A stretch of DNA of 64,000 nucleotides, taken from assembly GCA_013360445.1 (NCBI GenBank), contig JABWBP010000010.1, forward strand, positions 1 through 64,000, in the 5' to 3' direction. Shown piece by piece: positions 14,992 through 24,476 of the stretch. A program made the translations under genes and the position numbers. The notes under the pieces are model-generated. The model made no database searches. It was not told where the DNA came from and was given only the letters and a program-made list of their open reading frames with translations. This stretch comes from Calditrichaceae bacterium (GTDB lineage: Bacteria; Calditrichota; Calditrichia; RBG-13-44-9; J075). Position 1 is the first letter of the stretch. The number at the start of each line of letters is the position of its first letter.

Positions 14992-16791
14992 TCAATCTTC
15001 ATATACATAAAAATACCCTTCGAACCCGCTATTGATGCGGGTCGAAGCGGAACCGAGACGGTAGCGCCGGAGAATCTGGCTGGCCCGCAAATTGGGATCG
15101 CTTACCTTTTCTACCCGGTATTCACTGCCCAGCGGCGATCCGTTATGCGACTGCAAAAACGCGCGAGCGGCCGCTTCATCCAATTCCGCCAGCCCCTGAA
15201 CGGTATAGTAGGTAAAATAAATTTCCCGAATTTCTTCGCCGATTCTTACACCGGGGAGAGACTTTTCGGCTACCTTATAGATCAGGAAGGCGCTTTCCCG
15301 GGCTTCGCCCTGGGCAGAGGAGAGGGCGCCGGGAGATTGATTTGCAATGGTAACCGGCAGCATTGGGGAGCCGGATTGCTCCGCCAGGCCGCCGTAGCCG
15401 GACGAGGAGGAATCGAACCGGTCGAAGCGGTCCTCTTTCCATACCGCCAGGAAGGAGTTGCCGTTGGAAAAGGTGTAGCTGCCCTGCCCGTGCTTCAGGC
15501 CATTGCGGAACTCCCCGGTGTAGGAATCCCCGTCTTTATAGAAATAAGCGCCCGCGCCGGACATCCGGTCGCTCTCCCAATTTCCTTCGTAGCGGTCGCC
15601 GTTTGACCAGCGCATAGCTCCCTGCCCGTAGCGCTCTCCGCGGCGGAAATTGCCTTCGTACACATCGCCATTCTTGAAATAGTAGCTTCCCTGCCCCTGA
15701 ATTTTTCCCCGCGCGAACTTTCCGGTATATTTATCGCCGCTGACCGCCCAGGTATGGGTTCCGCTGCCGTGCGGAAATCCTCCTTTGAATTCTCCCTCGT
15801 AATGGTCGCCGTTGCGATATTGGTAAATCCCCTTTCCTTCTTCGATACACTCTACGAAGTTTCCCTCGTATTGATCGCCGTTGGGCAATTTCAAGGCCCC
15901 CCGGCCGTTTTTGCAGTTTCCGGAGAGACATTCTCCCCGGTACACCCCTTCCGCCCACAAGCCCCGGAGTTTAACCCCGCCGTACGGTTCATAGAACGTC
16001 CCGCTGCCGTGGTAGATTCCCCCTTTCCACTCCCCTTCGTAGCGGGTTCCGTCGGCCCAGATATAGGTTCCCACTCCCTCTTCGCAATTTCCGCTAATAC
16101 AGCCCTCCAGGTCGGCCGGGCGAACGCCGTACCAGTAACCTCCGTAAGCCCCGTCTTCGAACCACCATTCCCCCAGGAAGCCGCTTCCGCCCTGCAGCAG
16201 TTGAAAAATGAAGCGTCCCTTGTGGCTGGCGTCGGCCCAGTTACCGATCAGTTTATGGGTACGCCGGTCTAATTCCGCGCGCAGGGTGCCGCGATTGCGC
16301 TGCCCGGCAAATTCTCCGTTCAAGGCCAGCTCGGACGCTGTCAGGCTCATTGCGCCATAGTTGGAAAGCCAGCGGCCGGAGAAATTCTGCACGGATATGC
16401 CCGTTGCGGCCAGTTCTTTATTGGCGCGCACGCCGATCCAGTCGCCGCCGGGCCGGGCGGTTCCGCTCCACCAGCGCCCGGTAAAGGCATTTCCGTCATC
16501 CAGGAGACGGAATACCGCCCGCCCTTCCCGGTTATCCATTTTCCATTTGCCGGTGAATAATCGCCCGTTGCGAGCCAGTTTCCCCTCGATGGCGCCGGCG
16601 ACGCCGCCGGCGGAACAGGTTCCGCTGGCATCGGAACCGTTGACGGTAAGGGTCAGCGTTCCCAGGGAAGATATCCACTGGCCGCTAAATGATTTGGATT
16701 GGGATAACAGGGGGGGCGATAAACATACAATAAACAGGCAGACAAGAATGACGTGGAAAATCCCTACCGGATGACTCCCTTTGCCTTTCAT
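14992..16791 (-). CDS. Exported MORN-repeat protein with duplicated N-terminal beta domain (paralogue 2)
   Basis: A 599-aa paralogue of the adjacent MORN protein with the same architecture: signal peptide (GIFHVILVCLFIVCLSPPLLS, to about residue 31), two copies of the roughly 90-residue FSG(Q/R)W ... GxWWxxxxxxGGxWxGVR segment, then CISGNCEEGVGTYIWADGTR and eight or nine MORN motifs, then a C-terminal domain with FLIYKVAEKSLPG ... YFTYYTVQGLAELDEAAARAFL ... VEKVSDPNLRASQILRRYRLG. The ATG at 16791 has AGGG 5 nt upstream and begins a proper signal peptide; the longer frame to 16920 does not. The pair arose by tandem duplication and has diverged considerably. Confidence 0.85.
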   Translation of the reverse strand: MKGKGSHPVGIFHVILVCLFIVCLSPPLLSQSKSFSGQWISSLGTLTLTVNGSDASGTCSAGGVAGAIEGKLARNGRLFTGKWKMDNREGRAVFRLLDDGNAFTGRWWSGTARPGGDWIGVRANKELAATGISVQNFSGRWLSNYGAMSLTASELALNGEFAGQRNRGTLRAELDRRTHKLIGNWADASHKGRFIFQLLQGGSGFLGEWWFEDGAYGGYWYGVRPADLEGCISGNCEEGVGTYIWADGTRYEGEWKGGIYHGSGTFYEPYGGVKLRGLWAEGVYRGECLSGNCKNGRGALKLPNGDQYEGNFVECIEEGKGIYQYRNGDHYEGEFKGGFPHGSGTHTWAVSGDKYTGKFARGKIQGQGSYYFKNGDVYEGNFRRGERYGQGAMRWSNGDRYEGNWESDRMSGAGAYFYKDGDSYTGEFRNGLKHGQGSYTFSNGNSFLAVWKEDRFDRFDSSSSGYGGLAEQSGSPMLPVTIANQSPGALSSAQGEARESAFLIYKVAEKSLPGVRIGEEIREIYFTYYTVQGLAELDEAAARAFLQSHNGSPLGSEYRVEKVSDPNLRASQILRRYRLGSASTRINSGFEGYFYVYED

Positions 16792-17176
16792 AACTGCCCT
16801 GTAAGTGATCGATTCAACTTGGGGGGTGGAAAAACCGCCTTGCAGCATCCTCCCGGAATTCGCCAGAGTCGTGAAATTCAGAACCGGTAATTCCGAAAAT
16901 CGAATTTCAAGAATCTTCAAGAAAACGATTTTCGCGGTTCGTTATTCGCAATTCCCCTGCGGTTTTCCCTGCACTTTTTCCGAAGGAATTACTGCCCGCA
17001 TCATCAGCGCCTTCGGGCCAGGGTTTATCCAGCCCCTTTTTTTTCCTGTTTCGCCCAATTATAGTTGATGGGAAGACGTAAAACAATAAATTATAAAATT
17101 TGAAAGGAGCCGCTTCGCGGCACTCCGGCTGCCCCGCCCGGGCGGGAGAGCGCTTGCCAGGGGGCGAGCCTGCAGC
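16792..17176. other. Intergenic region upstream of the second MORN gene
   Basis: About 385 nt with no supported gene. It contains the 3' flank of the sigma-factor gene and an AT-rich stretch at 17060-17100. GCCGCTTCGCGGC at 17109-17121 is a small hairpin. The promoter of the MORN gene should lie here but no clear motif was seen. Confidence 0.3.
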
Positions 17177-17758
17177 TCACAGAAAATCCCTGATCTTCTT
17201 ATTCAGCATTTCCCGCGCTCGGAAAATCCGCGCTTTAACGGTTCCCAGGGGCAATTTCAGGATTTCGGCGATATCTTCATAGGATTTTTCTTCCTGGTGG
17301 CGCAGGATGATGACGTGCCGGTAGCGAGGCGGCAGCGACTGGATCGCGTCGTTGATCAGCTTGCGGCGTTCTTCGTTCAAAAGTTGTTTATCCGGGGTAG
17401 GATCGTGATCCGGCAGCTCGACCTGCACCTGCTCATCTTTGTACTGCAGCGGTTCATCGATGGAGTAAGTGCGCAGTTTCCGTTTGCGAAGGTAGTCGAT
17501 GCAGTTGTTGGTGGCGATTTTCATCAGCCAGGTGGAAAAGGCGAATTCTTCATTGAAGGAAGAAAGGGCGCCGAAGGCTTTGATGAAGGCTTCCTGGCAT
17601 AGATCTTCCGCCTCCTGGGGATTTCGCACCATCTTGAACATTACGTGGTACACCAGGTTGCGGTATTTTTTCAACAGCGCTTCAAACGCCTTCTGGTCAC
17701 CCCCTCGCGCCAGGGTGATCAGTTTCTGATCCTCGATTCTTCGCTCTTCAACGCTCAT
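17177..17758 (-). CDS. ECF-type RNA polymerase sigma factor (sigma-70 family)
   Basis: The 193-aa protein contains sigma region 2 (FEALLKKYRNLVYHVMFKMVRNPQEAEDLCQEAFIKAF, then FSTWLMKIATNNCIDYLRKRK for -10 recognition) and region 4 (SLPPRYRHVIILRHQEEKSYEDIAEILKLPLGTVKARIFRAREML, a helix-turn-helix for -35 recognition), with no region 3, so it is a group IV sigma factor of the RpoE/SigW type. No anti-sigma factor gene lies next to it on either side, which is unusual. It is transcribed divergently from the FG-GAP genes, about 310 nt away. The start has only a weak ribosome-binding sequence. Confidence 0.93.
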   Translation of the reverse strand: MSVEERRIEDQKLITLARGGDQKAFEALLKKYRNLVYHVMFKMVRNPQEAEDLCQEAFIKAFGALSSFNEEFAFSTWLMKIATNNCIDYLRKRKLRTYSIDEPLQYKDEQVQVELPDHDPTPDKQLLNEERRKLINDAIQSLPPRYRHVIILRHQEEKSYEDIAEILKLPLGTVKARIFRAREMLNKKIRDFL

Positions 17759-18070
17759 TTACCGCGCCTGCCGTTTCATCGCCATACCGCTTTTTTTAAA
17801 AATATATGGAAGATAAATAATTTTTGCAAATGTTTGCTTTGGCCGGTGCGGCCTGTTGCCGGTCAAATTGCGGAATAATGCCGGCGCTCCTCGCCGGTTT
17901 ATGCAATTATTGGGCTGATCCCTCTAAGATTGTAGTACTCCATTGCTCTCTTTTTCTTGAAGAAATCACTTAAAAATAGTTCCTGAGTTCTATTGAAGAA
18001 GCATGGAAGCGATGGGTAAATTATGATTGCATGCAGGCGCGTCAATTTCAAACCCAATGGAGGTCAGGCC
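17759..18070. other. Divergent intergenic region between sigma factor and FG-GAP gene
   Basis: A 312-nt gap holding both 5' regions. It is AT-rich near 17790-17835. No repeat array, tRNA or small ORF was recognised. A frame beginning at 18023 extends the FG-GAP protein by 16 residues but lacks signal-peptide character. Confidence 0.35.
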
Positions 18071-21000
18071 ATGAAAAAGCAAATGTTCCGGGTTGCAGCC
18101 TTTTTGATGCTGCTTCATCTCTTTAGGTTTTCAGGGGACACTCTTTCTGCCCGGGAAGGAATAACTAATCCTCCCGGTTTGTTACCCGACCCCGTTTTGC
18201 TTAAACGCGCTATAGAAAAAGGGGAAATTACCATTGAACAACTCCACGCAAAAACCGAAACCGGGGAAATCGACAGGCATATTTTAGACAAAATTGCCAG
18301 GGATTACCCGCGGCCGAAACTGAAAGGAACCGAAAAAGCCGGCCATGCCGAAACTGCGAACGGTTACCTGAAAGCCCCCGGGGAATACGCCACGGCTGCT
18401 GCCGAACTCTCCCTGATCCAGACCTTTCCCGCCCTGCCTCCTTCCGGCAGAAACGGGAGTTACCTCGGCGAAGAAGTCGCCAACATCGGCGACGTGAACG
18501 GCGACGGCTATGATGACTGGGCTTTGGGGATTAAGGATGCAGCGATTTACCAGACCGGGCAGAAAGTGGGAAAAGTGTACATCTACTTTGGAGGCGGCGC
18601 CCTGCTCAACGAAAAAGACCCGGATCTGATCTTAACCGGGGAAGCCGAAGGGGATTACTTCGGGTATAGCGTCGCCGGCGCGGGCGACGTGAACAATGAC
18701 GGGTATTCGGATGTGCTCGTCGGGGCTTACTCGGAAAATTTGAAGGGATACGATATAGGCCGGGCTTATATTTATTGGGGGGGACCGGCCATGGACAATA
18801 TTGCCGATATTATCTTTAGCGGCGAGGCCAGTCTGGATTACTTCGGTTACAGCGTCTCCGGCGCGGGCGACGTGAATAATGACGGGTTTGCCGATGTGAT
18901 CATCGGCGCTTACGGGAATGAAACCAGCGGAAGTTTTACGGGCCGCGCCTACCTTTATTTTGGGGGGGTGAACATGAACAGTATCCCCGACGTCGTTTTC
19001 ACCGGCGAGTCGGCTTATACTTACTTCGGTTACAGCGTCGCCGCCGCAGGCGATGTGAACAACGACGGCTTTTCGGACGTGATCGTCGGTACCGAATGGA
19101 ATGCTGCCGGCGCCATTGAAGCGGGCCGCGCCTACCTTTATTTGGGCGGAACGAACATGAACAACGTCGCCGACGTCATTTTCACCGGCGAAGCGAGTTG
19201 GGACCGCTTCGGCTATAGCGTCTCCGGCGCGGGGGACGTGAACAATGACGGATTTGCGGATGTAATTGTCGGGGCGGTAAAGAATGATGCCGCCGGGCTG
19301 GATGCGGGCCGCGCCTATCTTTATTTCGGGGGAGCAAACTTGGACAATATCGCCGACCTCATCTTCACCGGCGAGGCCGGTTCTGATTACTTCGGCGTTG
19401 CCGTCTCCGGCGCGGGCGACGTGAACAACGACGGCTTTTCCGATGTGCTTATCGGGGCATCATGGAATGACGCCGGCGGAGTTGACGCCGGCCGCGCCTA
19501 TCTTTATTTCGGAGGGCCGGGCATGGATAATATTGCCGACGTCATTTTTACCGGCGAGGCCGGTTTTGATCTCTTCGGCCATAGCGTCTCCGCCGCAGGC
19601 GACGTGAACAATGATGGTTTTGCAGACGTGATCATCGGGGCTTTATGGAATGACGCCGGCGGGCAGGACGCGGGGCGCGCTTACCTTTATTTTGGGGGAA
19701 CCGGTATGAACAACATCGCCGACGTTATCCTCTCCGGCGAGGCCGGTAATGAGCGTTTCGGCGTTAGCGTCGCCTCCGCCGGAGACGTGAACAACGATGG
19801 TTTCTCGGACGTGATCGTGGGGGCGTACTTGAATGACGCCGGCGGTGAAGATGCCGGGTGCGCCTATCTTTATTTCGGGGGGCCGGGCATGGACAATATC
19901 CCCGACGCCATCTTCACCGGCGAGGCCAGCGGCGATTGCTTCGGTTATAGCGTTGCCGGCGCGGGCGACGTGAACAATGACGGCTTTTCCGATGTGATCG
20001 TCGGGGCTTACCGGAACGATGCCGGCGGATTTGATGCCGGCCGCGCCTATCTTTATTTCGGGGGGCCGGGCATGGATAATATCCCCGAAGCCATCTTCAC
20101 CGGCGAGGCCGGTGTGGATTACTTTGGCAATAGCGTCTCCTCCGCGGGGGACGTGAATAATGACGGCTTTCCCGACGTGATCGTCGGGGCGTACTTGAGC
20201 GACGCCGGGGGATTGGATGCCGGCCACGCCTACCTTTATTTTGGGGGGGTGCTCATGGACAACATCCCGGACGTCATTTTCACCGGCGAGGCCGGTTTTG
20301 ATTACTTCGGCAATAGCGTCTCCGCCGCAGGCGACGTAAACAACGACGGCTTTGCGGACGTGATTATTGGGGCTTATGCGAATGACGCCGGCGAATTTGA
20401 CGCCGGCCGCGCTTATCTCTATTTTGGGGGGGCGAGCATGGACAATATCCCGGACGTCATTTTCACCGGCGAAGCAGTTTTTGATTACTTCGGCAATAGC
20501 GTCTCCGCCGCGGGCGATGTGAACAATGATGGCTTTTCCGATGTGATCGTGGGAGCTTACTTGAATAGCGCCAGCGGAATTGATGCCGGCCGCGCTTATC
20601 TCTATTTTGGGGGGGCGAACATGGACAACATCGCCGACGTCATTTTCAACGGCGAGGCTGATTATGATTACTTCGGCAACAGCGTCTCCGCCGCGGGCGA
20701 CGTGAATAACGACGGGTTTTCCGATGTGATTGTCGGGGCCTACGCTAACAAGGCCAACGGAGTTTTTGCGGGCCGCGCCTACCTTTACTTAGGAGGGCCG
20801 GGCATGGATAATATCGCCGACGCCCTCTTCACCGGCCAGGCAATTCATGGTTACTTCGGCAATAGCGTCTCCTCCGCCGGGGACGTGAACAATGACGGCT
20901 TCTCGGACCTGATCATCGGGGCGGAGGGGAACAGCGCGGTGGGGTACCAAATGGGCCGGGCGTATGTCTATGCCGGCAGCGCCATCAGCACCGGCATAGA

Positions 21001-21286
21001 AGACCGGGAAAATGCAATAGCCGGGGGTTGCCAACTCTTCCAAAACTACCCGAATCCCTTCAATCCCACTACCAGCATTCGCTTTTCCCTTCCCCGGCGG
21101 GAGCATGTAACCCTGAAAATCTTCGACCTGCTGGGCAGGAAGGTCGCTACCCCGGTTGAAGGGAATTTAGAGCCGGGAGAGCATTCCGTGGTTTTTGATG
21201 GCAGCGGTTTATCCAGCGGGGTGTATTTCTACCGTTTAGAAGCAGGTTCATTCGTGGGACAGAAAAAATTGATTTTAGTAAGATAG
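18071..21286 (+). CDS. Giant FG-GAP repeat surface protein with T9SS sorting domain (copy 1)
   Basis: A 1071-aa exported protein. The ATG at 18071 has GGAGG 7 nt upstream and starts a signal peptide (FRVAAFLMLLHLFRFSGDTLSA). After about 100 residues come 14 integrin-alpha-type FG-GAP repeats of 60-62 aa. Each contains the calcium-binding loop GDVNNDGF(S/A)DVI(V/I)GA and the phrase GRAYLYFGG ... MDNI(A/P)DVIFTGEA. The last ~90 residues form a T9SS type A sorting domain: LFQNYPNPFNPTT, LKIFDLLGRKV, GVYFYRLEAG, ending KKLILVR. It is therefore predicted to be secreted by the type IX system and anchored at the surface as a beta-propeller-like adhesin or binding protein. A second copy follows directly downstream. 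Confidence 0.93.
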   Translation: MKKQMFRVAAFLMLLHLFRFSGDTLSAREGITNPPGLLPDPVLLKRAIEKGEITIEQLHAKTETGEIDRHILDKIARDYPRPKLKGTEKAGHAETANGYLKAPGEYATAAAELSLIQTFPALPPSGRNGSYLGEEVANIGDVNGDGYDDWALGIKDAAIYQTGQKVGKVYIYFGGGALLNEKDPDLILTGEAEGDYFGYSVAGAGDVNNDGYSDVLVGAYSENLKGYDIGRAYIYWGGPAMDNIADIIFSGEASLDYFGYSVSGAGDVNNDGFADVIIGAYGNETSGSFTGRAYLYFGGVNMNSIPDVVFTGESAYTYFGYSVAAAGDVNNDGFSDVIVGTEWNAAGAIEAGRAYLYLGGTNMNNVADVIFTGEASWDRFGYSVSGAGDVNNDGFADVIVGAVKNDAAGLDAGRAYLYFGGANLDNIADLIFTGEAGSDYFGVAVSGAGDVNNDGFSDVLIGASWNDAGGVDAGRAYLYFGGPGMDNIADVIFTGEAGFDLFGHSVSAAGDVNNDGFADVIIGALWNDAGGQDAGRAYLYFGGTGMNNIADVILSGEAGNERFGVSVASAGDVNNDGFSDVIVGAYLNDAGGEDAGCAYLYFGGPGMDNIPDAIFTGEASGDCFGYSVAGAGDVNNDGFSDVIVGAYRNDAGGFDAGRAYLYFGGPGMDNIPEAIFTGEAGVDYFGNSVSSAGDVNNDGFPDVIVGAYLSDAGGLDAGHAYLYFGGVLMDNIPDVIFTGEAGFDYFGNSVSAAGDVNNDGFADVIIGAYANDAGEFDAGRAYLYFGGASMDNIPDVIFTGEAVFDYFGNSVSAAGDVNNDGFSDVIVGAYLNSASGIDAGRAYLYFGGANMDNIADVIFNGEADYDYFGNSVSAAGDVNNDGFSDVIVGAYANKANGVFAGRAYLYLGGPGMDNIADALFTGQAIHGYFGNSVSSAGDVNNDGFSDLIIGAEGNSAVGYQMGRAYVYAGSAISTGIEDRENAIAGGCQLFQNYPNPFNPTTSIRFSLPRREHVTLKIFDLLGRKVATPVEGNLEPGEHSVVFDGSGLSSGVYFYRLEAGSFVGQKKLILVR

Positions 21287-21294
21287 TATCAAAT

Positions 21295-21364
21295 GATTGG
21301 CGAACTACGATTGGCGATCCGCGATTTCGGATGTTGGCAAATCCTTCGCAAATCGTAAATCATT
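21295..21364. repeat. Heptad repeat (word GATNNNC / AATCNNN)
   Basis: Ten 7-nt units in register fill the gap between the two FG-GAP genes, starting GATTGGC, GAACTAC, GATTGGC, GATCCGC, and turning into the complementary GCAAATC, AATCGTA type near 21337. The array ends about 10 nt before the Shine-Dalgarno of the second gene. Confidence 0.75.
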
Positions 21365-21386
21365 CATTTATTCAGGAGATAAAGCC

Positions 21387-24300
21387 ATGAAAATACAGAT
21401 CACCCAACTCGCAGCCTTTTCGAGGCTGCTGCATCTATTTATTTTTGCAGGTATGTCTCTTTTTGCCGGGGAAGGAAAGCCGGTTTTAAATAAAATTGCC
21501 GGGGATGACCGGCGAGTGAATCTGCATAGAATTGAAGAAACCCGCCAGGCGCAAACTGCGAAAGACTACCCGGGAAACCCCGGAGAATACGCCACCGCCG
21601 GCCTCTCCCTTATCCAGACCTTTCCCGCCCTGCCTCCCTCCGGCAGAAACGGGAGCTTTTTAGGGGAAATCGTCGCCGGCATCGGCGACGTGAACGGCGA
21701 CGGCTATGATGACTGGGCAGTAGGGCTCAAATACGCGGCGATTTACCAGACCGCGGAGAAAGTGGGGAAAGTTTACATCTACTTTGGCGGCGGCGCCCTG
21801 GTCAACGAAAAAGACCCGGACCTCATCTTAACCGGCGAAGCCGATTATGATTTCTTCGGCTTTAGCGTTTCCGGGGCGGGCGACGTGAATAATGACGGCT
21901 TTTCGGACGTGATCGTCGGGGCGTATTTGAATGACGACAGCGGATTTGATGCGGGCCGCGCTTATCTTTATTTTGGGGGAGCGACCATGGACAATATTCC
22001 GGACGCCATCTTAACCGGCGAAGCCAGCTTTGATTACTTCGGGGTTAGCGTTGCTTCCGCCGGTGACGTAAATAATGACGGGTTCTCAGATGTGATCGTG
22101 GGAGCCTACGAGCATAATGCCGCCGGATTCGATGTAGGTCGCGCCTACATTTATTTAGGAGGGGCGAATATGGACAATATCGCTGACGTCGTCCTTACCG
22201 GCGAGGACAGTTACCATTACTTCGGCGCCAGCGTTTCCGGCGCGGGCGACGTGAATAATGACGGGTTTTCGGACGTCATCGTCGCGGCCTCCCCCGGCGG
22301 AACTCTTGCCGGACACGCCTATCTTTATCTGGGAGGCGCGAACATGGACAATATCGCCGACCTTGTTTTCCACGGCGAATCCAGCACGAATCTCTTTACC
22401 ACTTCCGTCTCCGGCGCGGGCGACGTGAACAATGACGGCTTTTCGGACCTGATCATCGGAGCTTACCTGGGTGGGGGCCGCGCCTCCCTTTATTTTGGAG
22501 GGGCGAGCATGGACAATGTCGCCGACCTGGTCCTCACCGGCGAATTCACTGTCGATTATTTCGGCATCAGCATCTCCGGCGCCGGCGACGTGAACCAGGA
22601 CGGGTATTCGGACGTGCTCGTGGGAGCTTCCGCCGCTGCCGGCGGTGTGGGCCGCGCCTACCTTTTCCGGGGAGGCGCAAACATGGACGATATCCCGGAC
22701 GTCGTCTTCACCGGCCAGGGCAGCAACGATCAATTCGGTTATAGTGTTTCCGGCGTGGGCGACGTGAATAATGACGGGTTTCCGGACGTGATCGCCGGGG
22801 CCTACGTGAATGACGCCGGCGGGCTTAACGCCGGCCGCGCTTACCTTTATTTTGGGGCAGCGAGCATGAACAATACCGCCGACGTCATCCTTACCGGGGA
22901 GGGCAGCGGCAACCACTTCGGCGTCAGCGTTTCCGATGCCGGCGACGTAAACAACGACGGATTTTCGGACGTGATCGTGGGGGCTTACTTAGATGACGCG
23001 AACGGAATTGGGGAGGGCCGCGCTTATCTCTATTTGGGAGGCCCGAACATGGACAATGTTCCGGACGTCGTCTTCATCGGCGAATCCACTATTGACTACT
23101 TCGGCATTAGCGTCTCCGGCGCGGGCGACGTTAACAATGACGGGTTTGCGGACGTGATCGTGGGGGCCTACGCCAATAACGCCGGCGGGCTTGATGCCGG
23201 CCGCGCCTATCTTTATTTCGGAGGGGCGGACATGGATAATATGGCCGACGTCATTTTTACCGGCGAGGCAGCTTTTGATTACTTCGGCATCAGCGTCTCC
23301 GGCGCGGGCGACGTGAACAACGACGGGTTTGCGGATGTGATTATCGGGGCGTACTTGTATGATGCCGGCGGATTTGACGCGGGCCGCGCTTATCTTTATT
23401 TTGGGGGAGCGAACATGGATAATATCCCGGACCTCATCTTCGACGGCGAGGCTATTTTTGATTACTTCGGGTATAGCGTCTCTTCCGCGGGCGACGTGAA
23501 TAATGACGGGTTTGCAGACGTGATCATCGGGGCGCACTCGAACGATGCAGGCGGAAGCGATGCCGGCCGCGCTTACCTTTACTTCGGAGGTGCGAGCATG
23601 GACAATATCGCCGACCTCATCTTCACCGGCGAGGCCAGCATTAATTACTTCGGCGTTAGCGTCTCCTCTGCCGGCGACGTCAACAATGACGGGTTTTCGG
23701 ACGTGGTCGTGGGGGCGGACCTCGGCGGAGGCAATACCGGCCGCGCCTACCTTTACCTGGGAGGGGCGAACATGAACAATATCCCGGACGTCATCTTTAA
23801 CGGAGAGGGAAGCACCGATCTCTTCGGCGCCAGCGTCTCCTCCGCCGGCGACGTGAATAATGACGGGTATTCCGACCTGCTGGTCGGGGCTTACCGGAAT
23901 GACGGCGGGGCATTGAACGGGGGCCGCGCTTATCTATATTTAGGAGGCGCCAACATGGACAATATCGCCGACGCCGTCTTTACCGGCCTTTCAACTCTTG
24001 ATTACTTTGGCGTTAGCGTCTCCGCCGCGGGCGACGTGAACAATGACGGCTTTTCGGACCTGATCATCGGGGCGGAGGGGAGCAGCGCGGTGGGGTATGA
24101 AATGGGCCGGGCATACCTGTATGCCGGCTCAATCAGCGTTGGCATAGAAGACAAAGAGAATAAAATACCCGCGGGCTACCAGCTCTTTCAAAACTATCCC
24201 AATCCCTTCAATCCCACTACCACTATTCGCTTTTCGCTTCCCCGGCGGGAGCATGTAACCCTGAAAATCTTCGACCTGCTGGGCAGGAAGGTCGCTACCC

Positions 24301-24434
24301 CGGTTGAAGGGAATTTAGAACCGGGAGAGTATTCCGTGGTTTTTGATGGCAGCGGTTTATCCAGCGGGGTGTATTTCTACCGTTTAGAAGCAGGGTCATT
24401 CGCAGCACAGAAGAAATTGATTCTGGTAAGATAG
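21387..24434 (+). CDS. Giant FG-GAP repeat surface protein with T9SS sorting domain (copy 2)
   Basis: A 1015-aa paralogue of the preceding protein with the same plan: signal peptide (ITQLAAFSRLLHLFIFAGMSLFA), a shorter linker, 14 FG-GAP repeats with GDVNNDG calcium loops, and a T9SS type A sorting domain (YPNPFNPTT ... KKLILVR). The ATG at 21387 has AGGAGA upstream; the longer frame from 21297 runs through the heptad array and has no signal peptide. Over the last ~170 nt the DNA is almost identical to copy 1, including third codon positions, whereas the repeats differ more, suggesting recent gene conversion or a selective duplication of the tail. The two genes are probably co-transcribed. Confidence 0.93.
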   Translation: MKIQITQLAAFSRLLHLFIFAGMSLFAGEGKPVLNKIAGDDRRVNLHRIEETRQAQTAKDYPGNPGEYATAGLSLIQTFPALPPSGRNGSFLGEIVAGIGDVNGDGYDDWAVGLKYAAIYQTAEKVGKVYIYFGGGALVNEKDPDLILTGEADYDFFGFSVSGAGDVNNDGFSDVIVGAYLNDDSGFDAGRAYLYFGGATMDNIPDAILTGEASFDYFGVSVASAGDVNNDGFSDVIVGAYEHNAAGFDVGRAYIYLGGANMDNIADVVLTGEDSYHYFGASVSGAGDVNNDGFSDVIVAASPGGTLAGHAYLYLGGANMDNIADLVFHGESSTNLFTTSVSGAGDVNNDGFSDLIIGAYLGGGRASLYFGGASMDNVADLVLTGEFTVDYFGISISGAGDVNQDGYSDVLVGASAAAGGVGRAYLFRGGANMDDIPDVVFTGQGSNDQFGYSVSGVGDVNNDGFPDVIAGAYVNDAGGLNAGRAYLYFGAASMNNTADVILTGEGSGNHFGVSVSDAGDVNNDGFSDVIVGAYLDDANGIGEGRAYLYLGGPNMDNVPDVVFIGESTIDYFGISVSGAGDVNNDGFADVIVGAYANNAGGLDAGRAYLYFGGADMDNMADVIFTGEAAFDYFGISVSGAGDVNNDGFADVIIGAYLYDAGGFDAGRAYLYFGGANMDNIPDLIFDGEAIFDYFGYSVSSAGDVNNDGFADVIIGAHSNDAGGSDAGRAYLYFGGASMDNIADLIFTGEASINYFGVSVSSAGDVNNDGFSDVVVGADLGGGNTGRAYLYLGGANMNNIPDVIFNGEGSTDLFGASVSSAGDVNNDGYSDLLVGAYRNDGGALNGGRAYLYLGGANMDNIADAVFTGLSTLDYFGVSVSAAGDVNNDGFSDLIIGAEGSSAVGYEMGRAYLYAGSISVGIEDKENKIPAGYQLFQNYPNPFNPTTTIRFSLPRREHVTLKIFDLLGRKVATPVEGNLEPGEYSVVFDGSGLSSGVYFYRLEAGSFAAQKKLILVR

Positions 24435-24476
24435 TATCCAATTGTGCTGCGCAAGCCCAGCCGGCGAGCATCTTTG

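Noticed and set aside
13067-16272. Antisense frames of up to 384 aa opposite the MORN genes
   Set aside because: Shadow frames of the repeat-rich genes; no family features and no start signals.
19643-23537. Long antisense frames of 182-253 aa across the FG-GAP genes
   Set aside because: They arise from the periodic coding repeat and low stop frequency on the opposite strand; their sequences are repetitive mirrors without domains, signal peptides or ribosome-binding sites.
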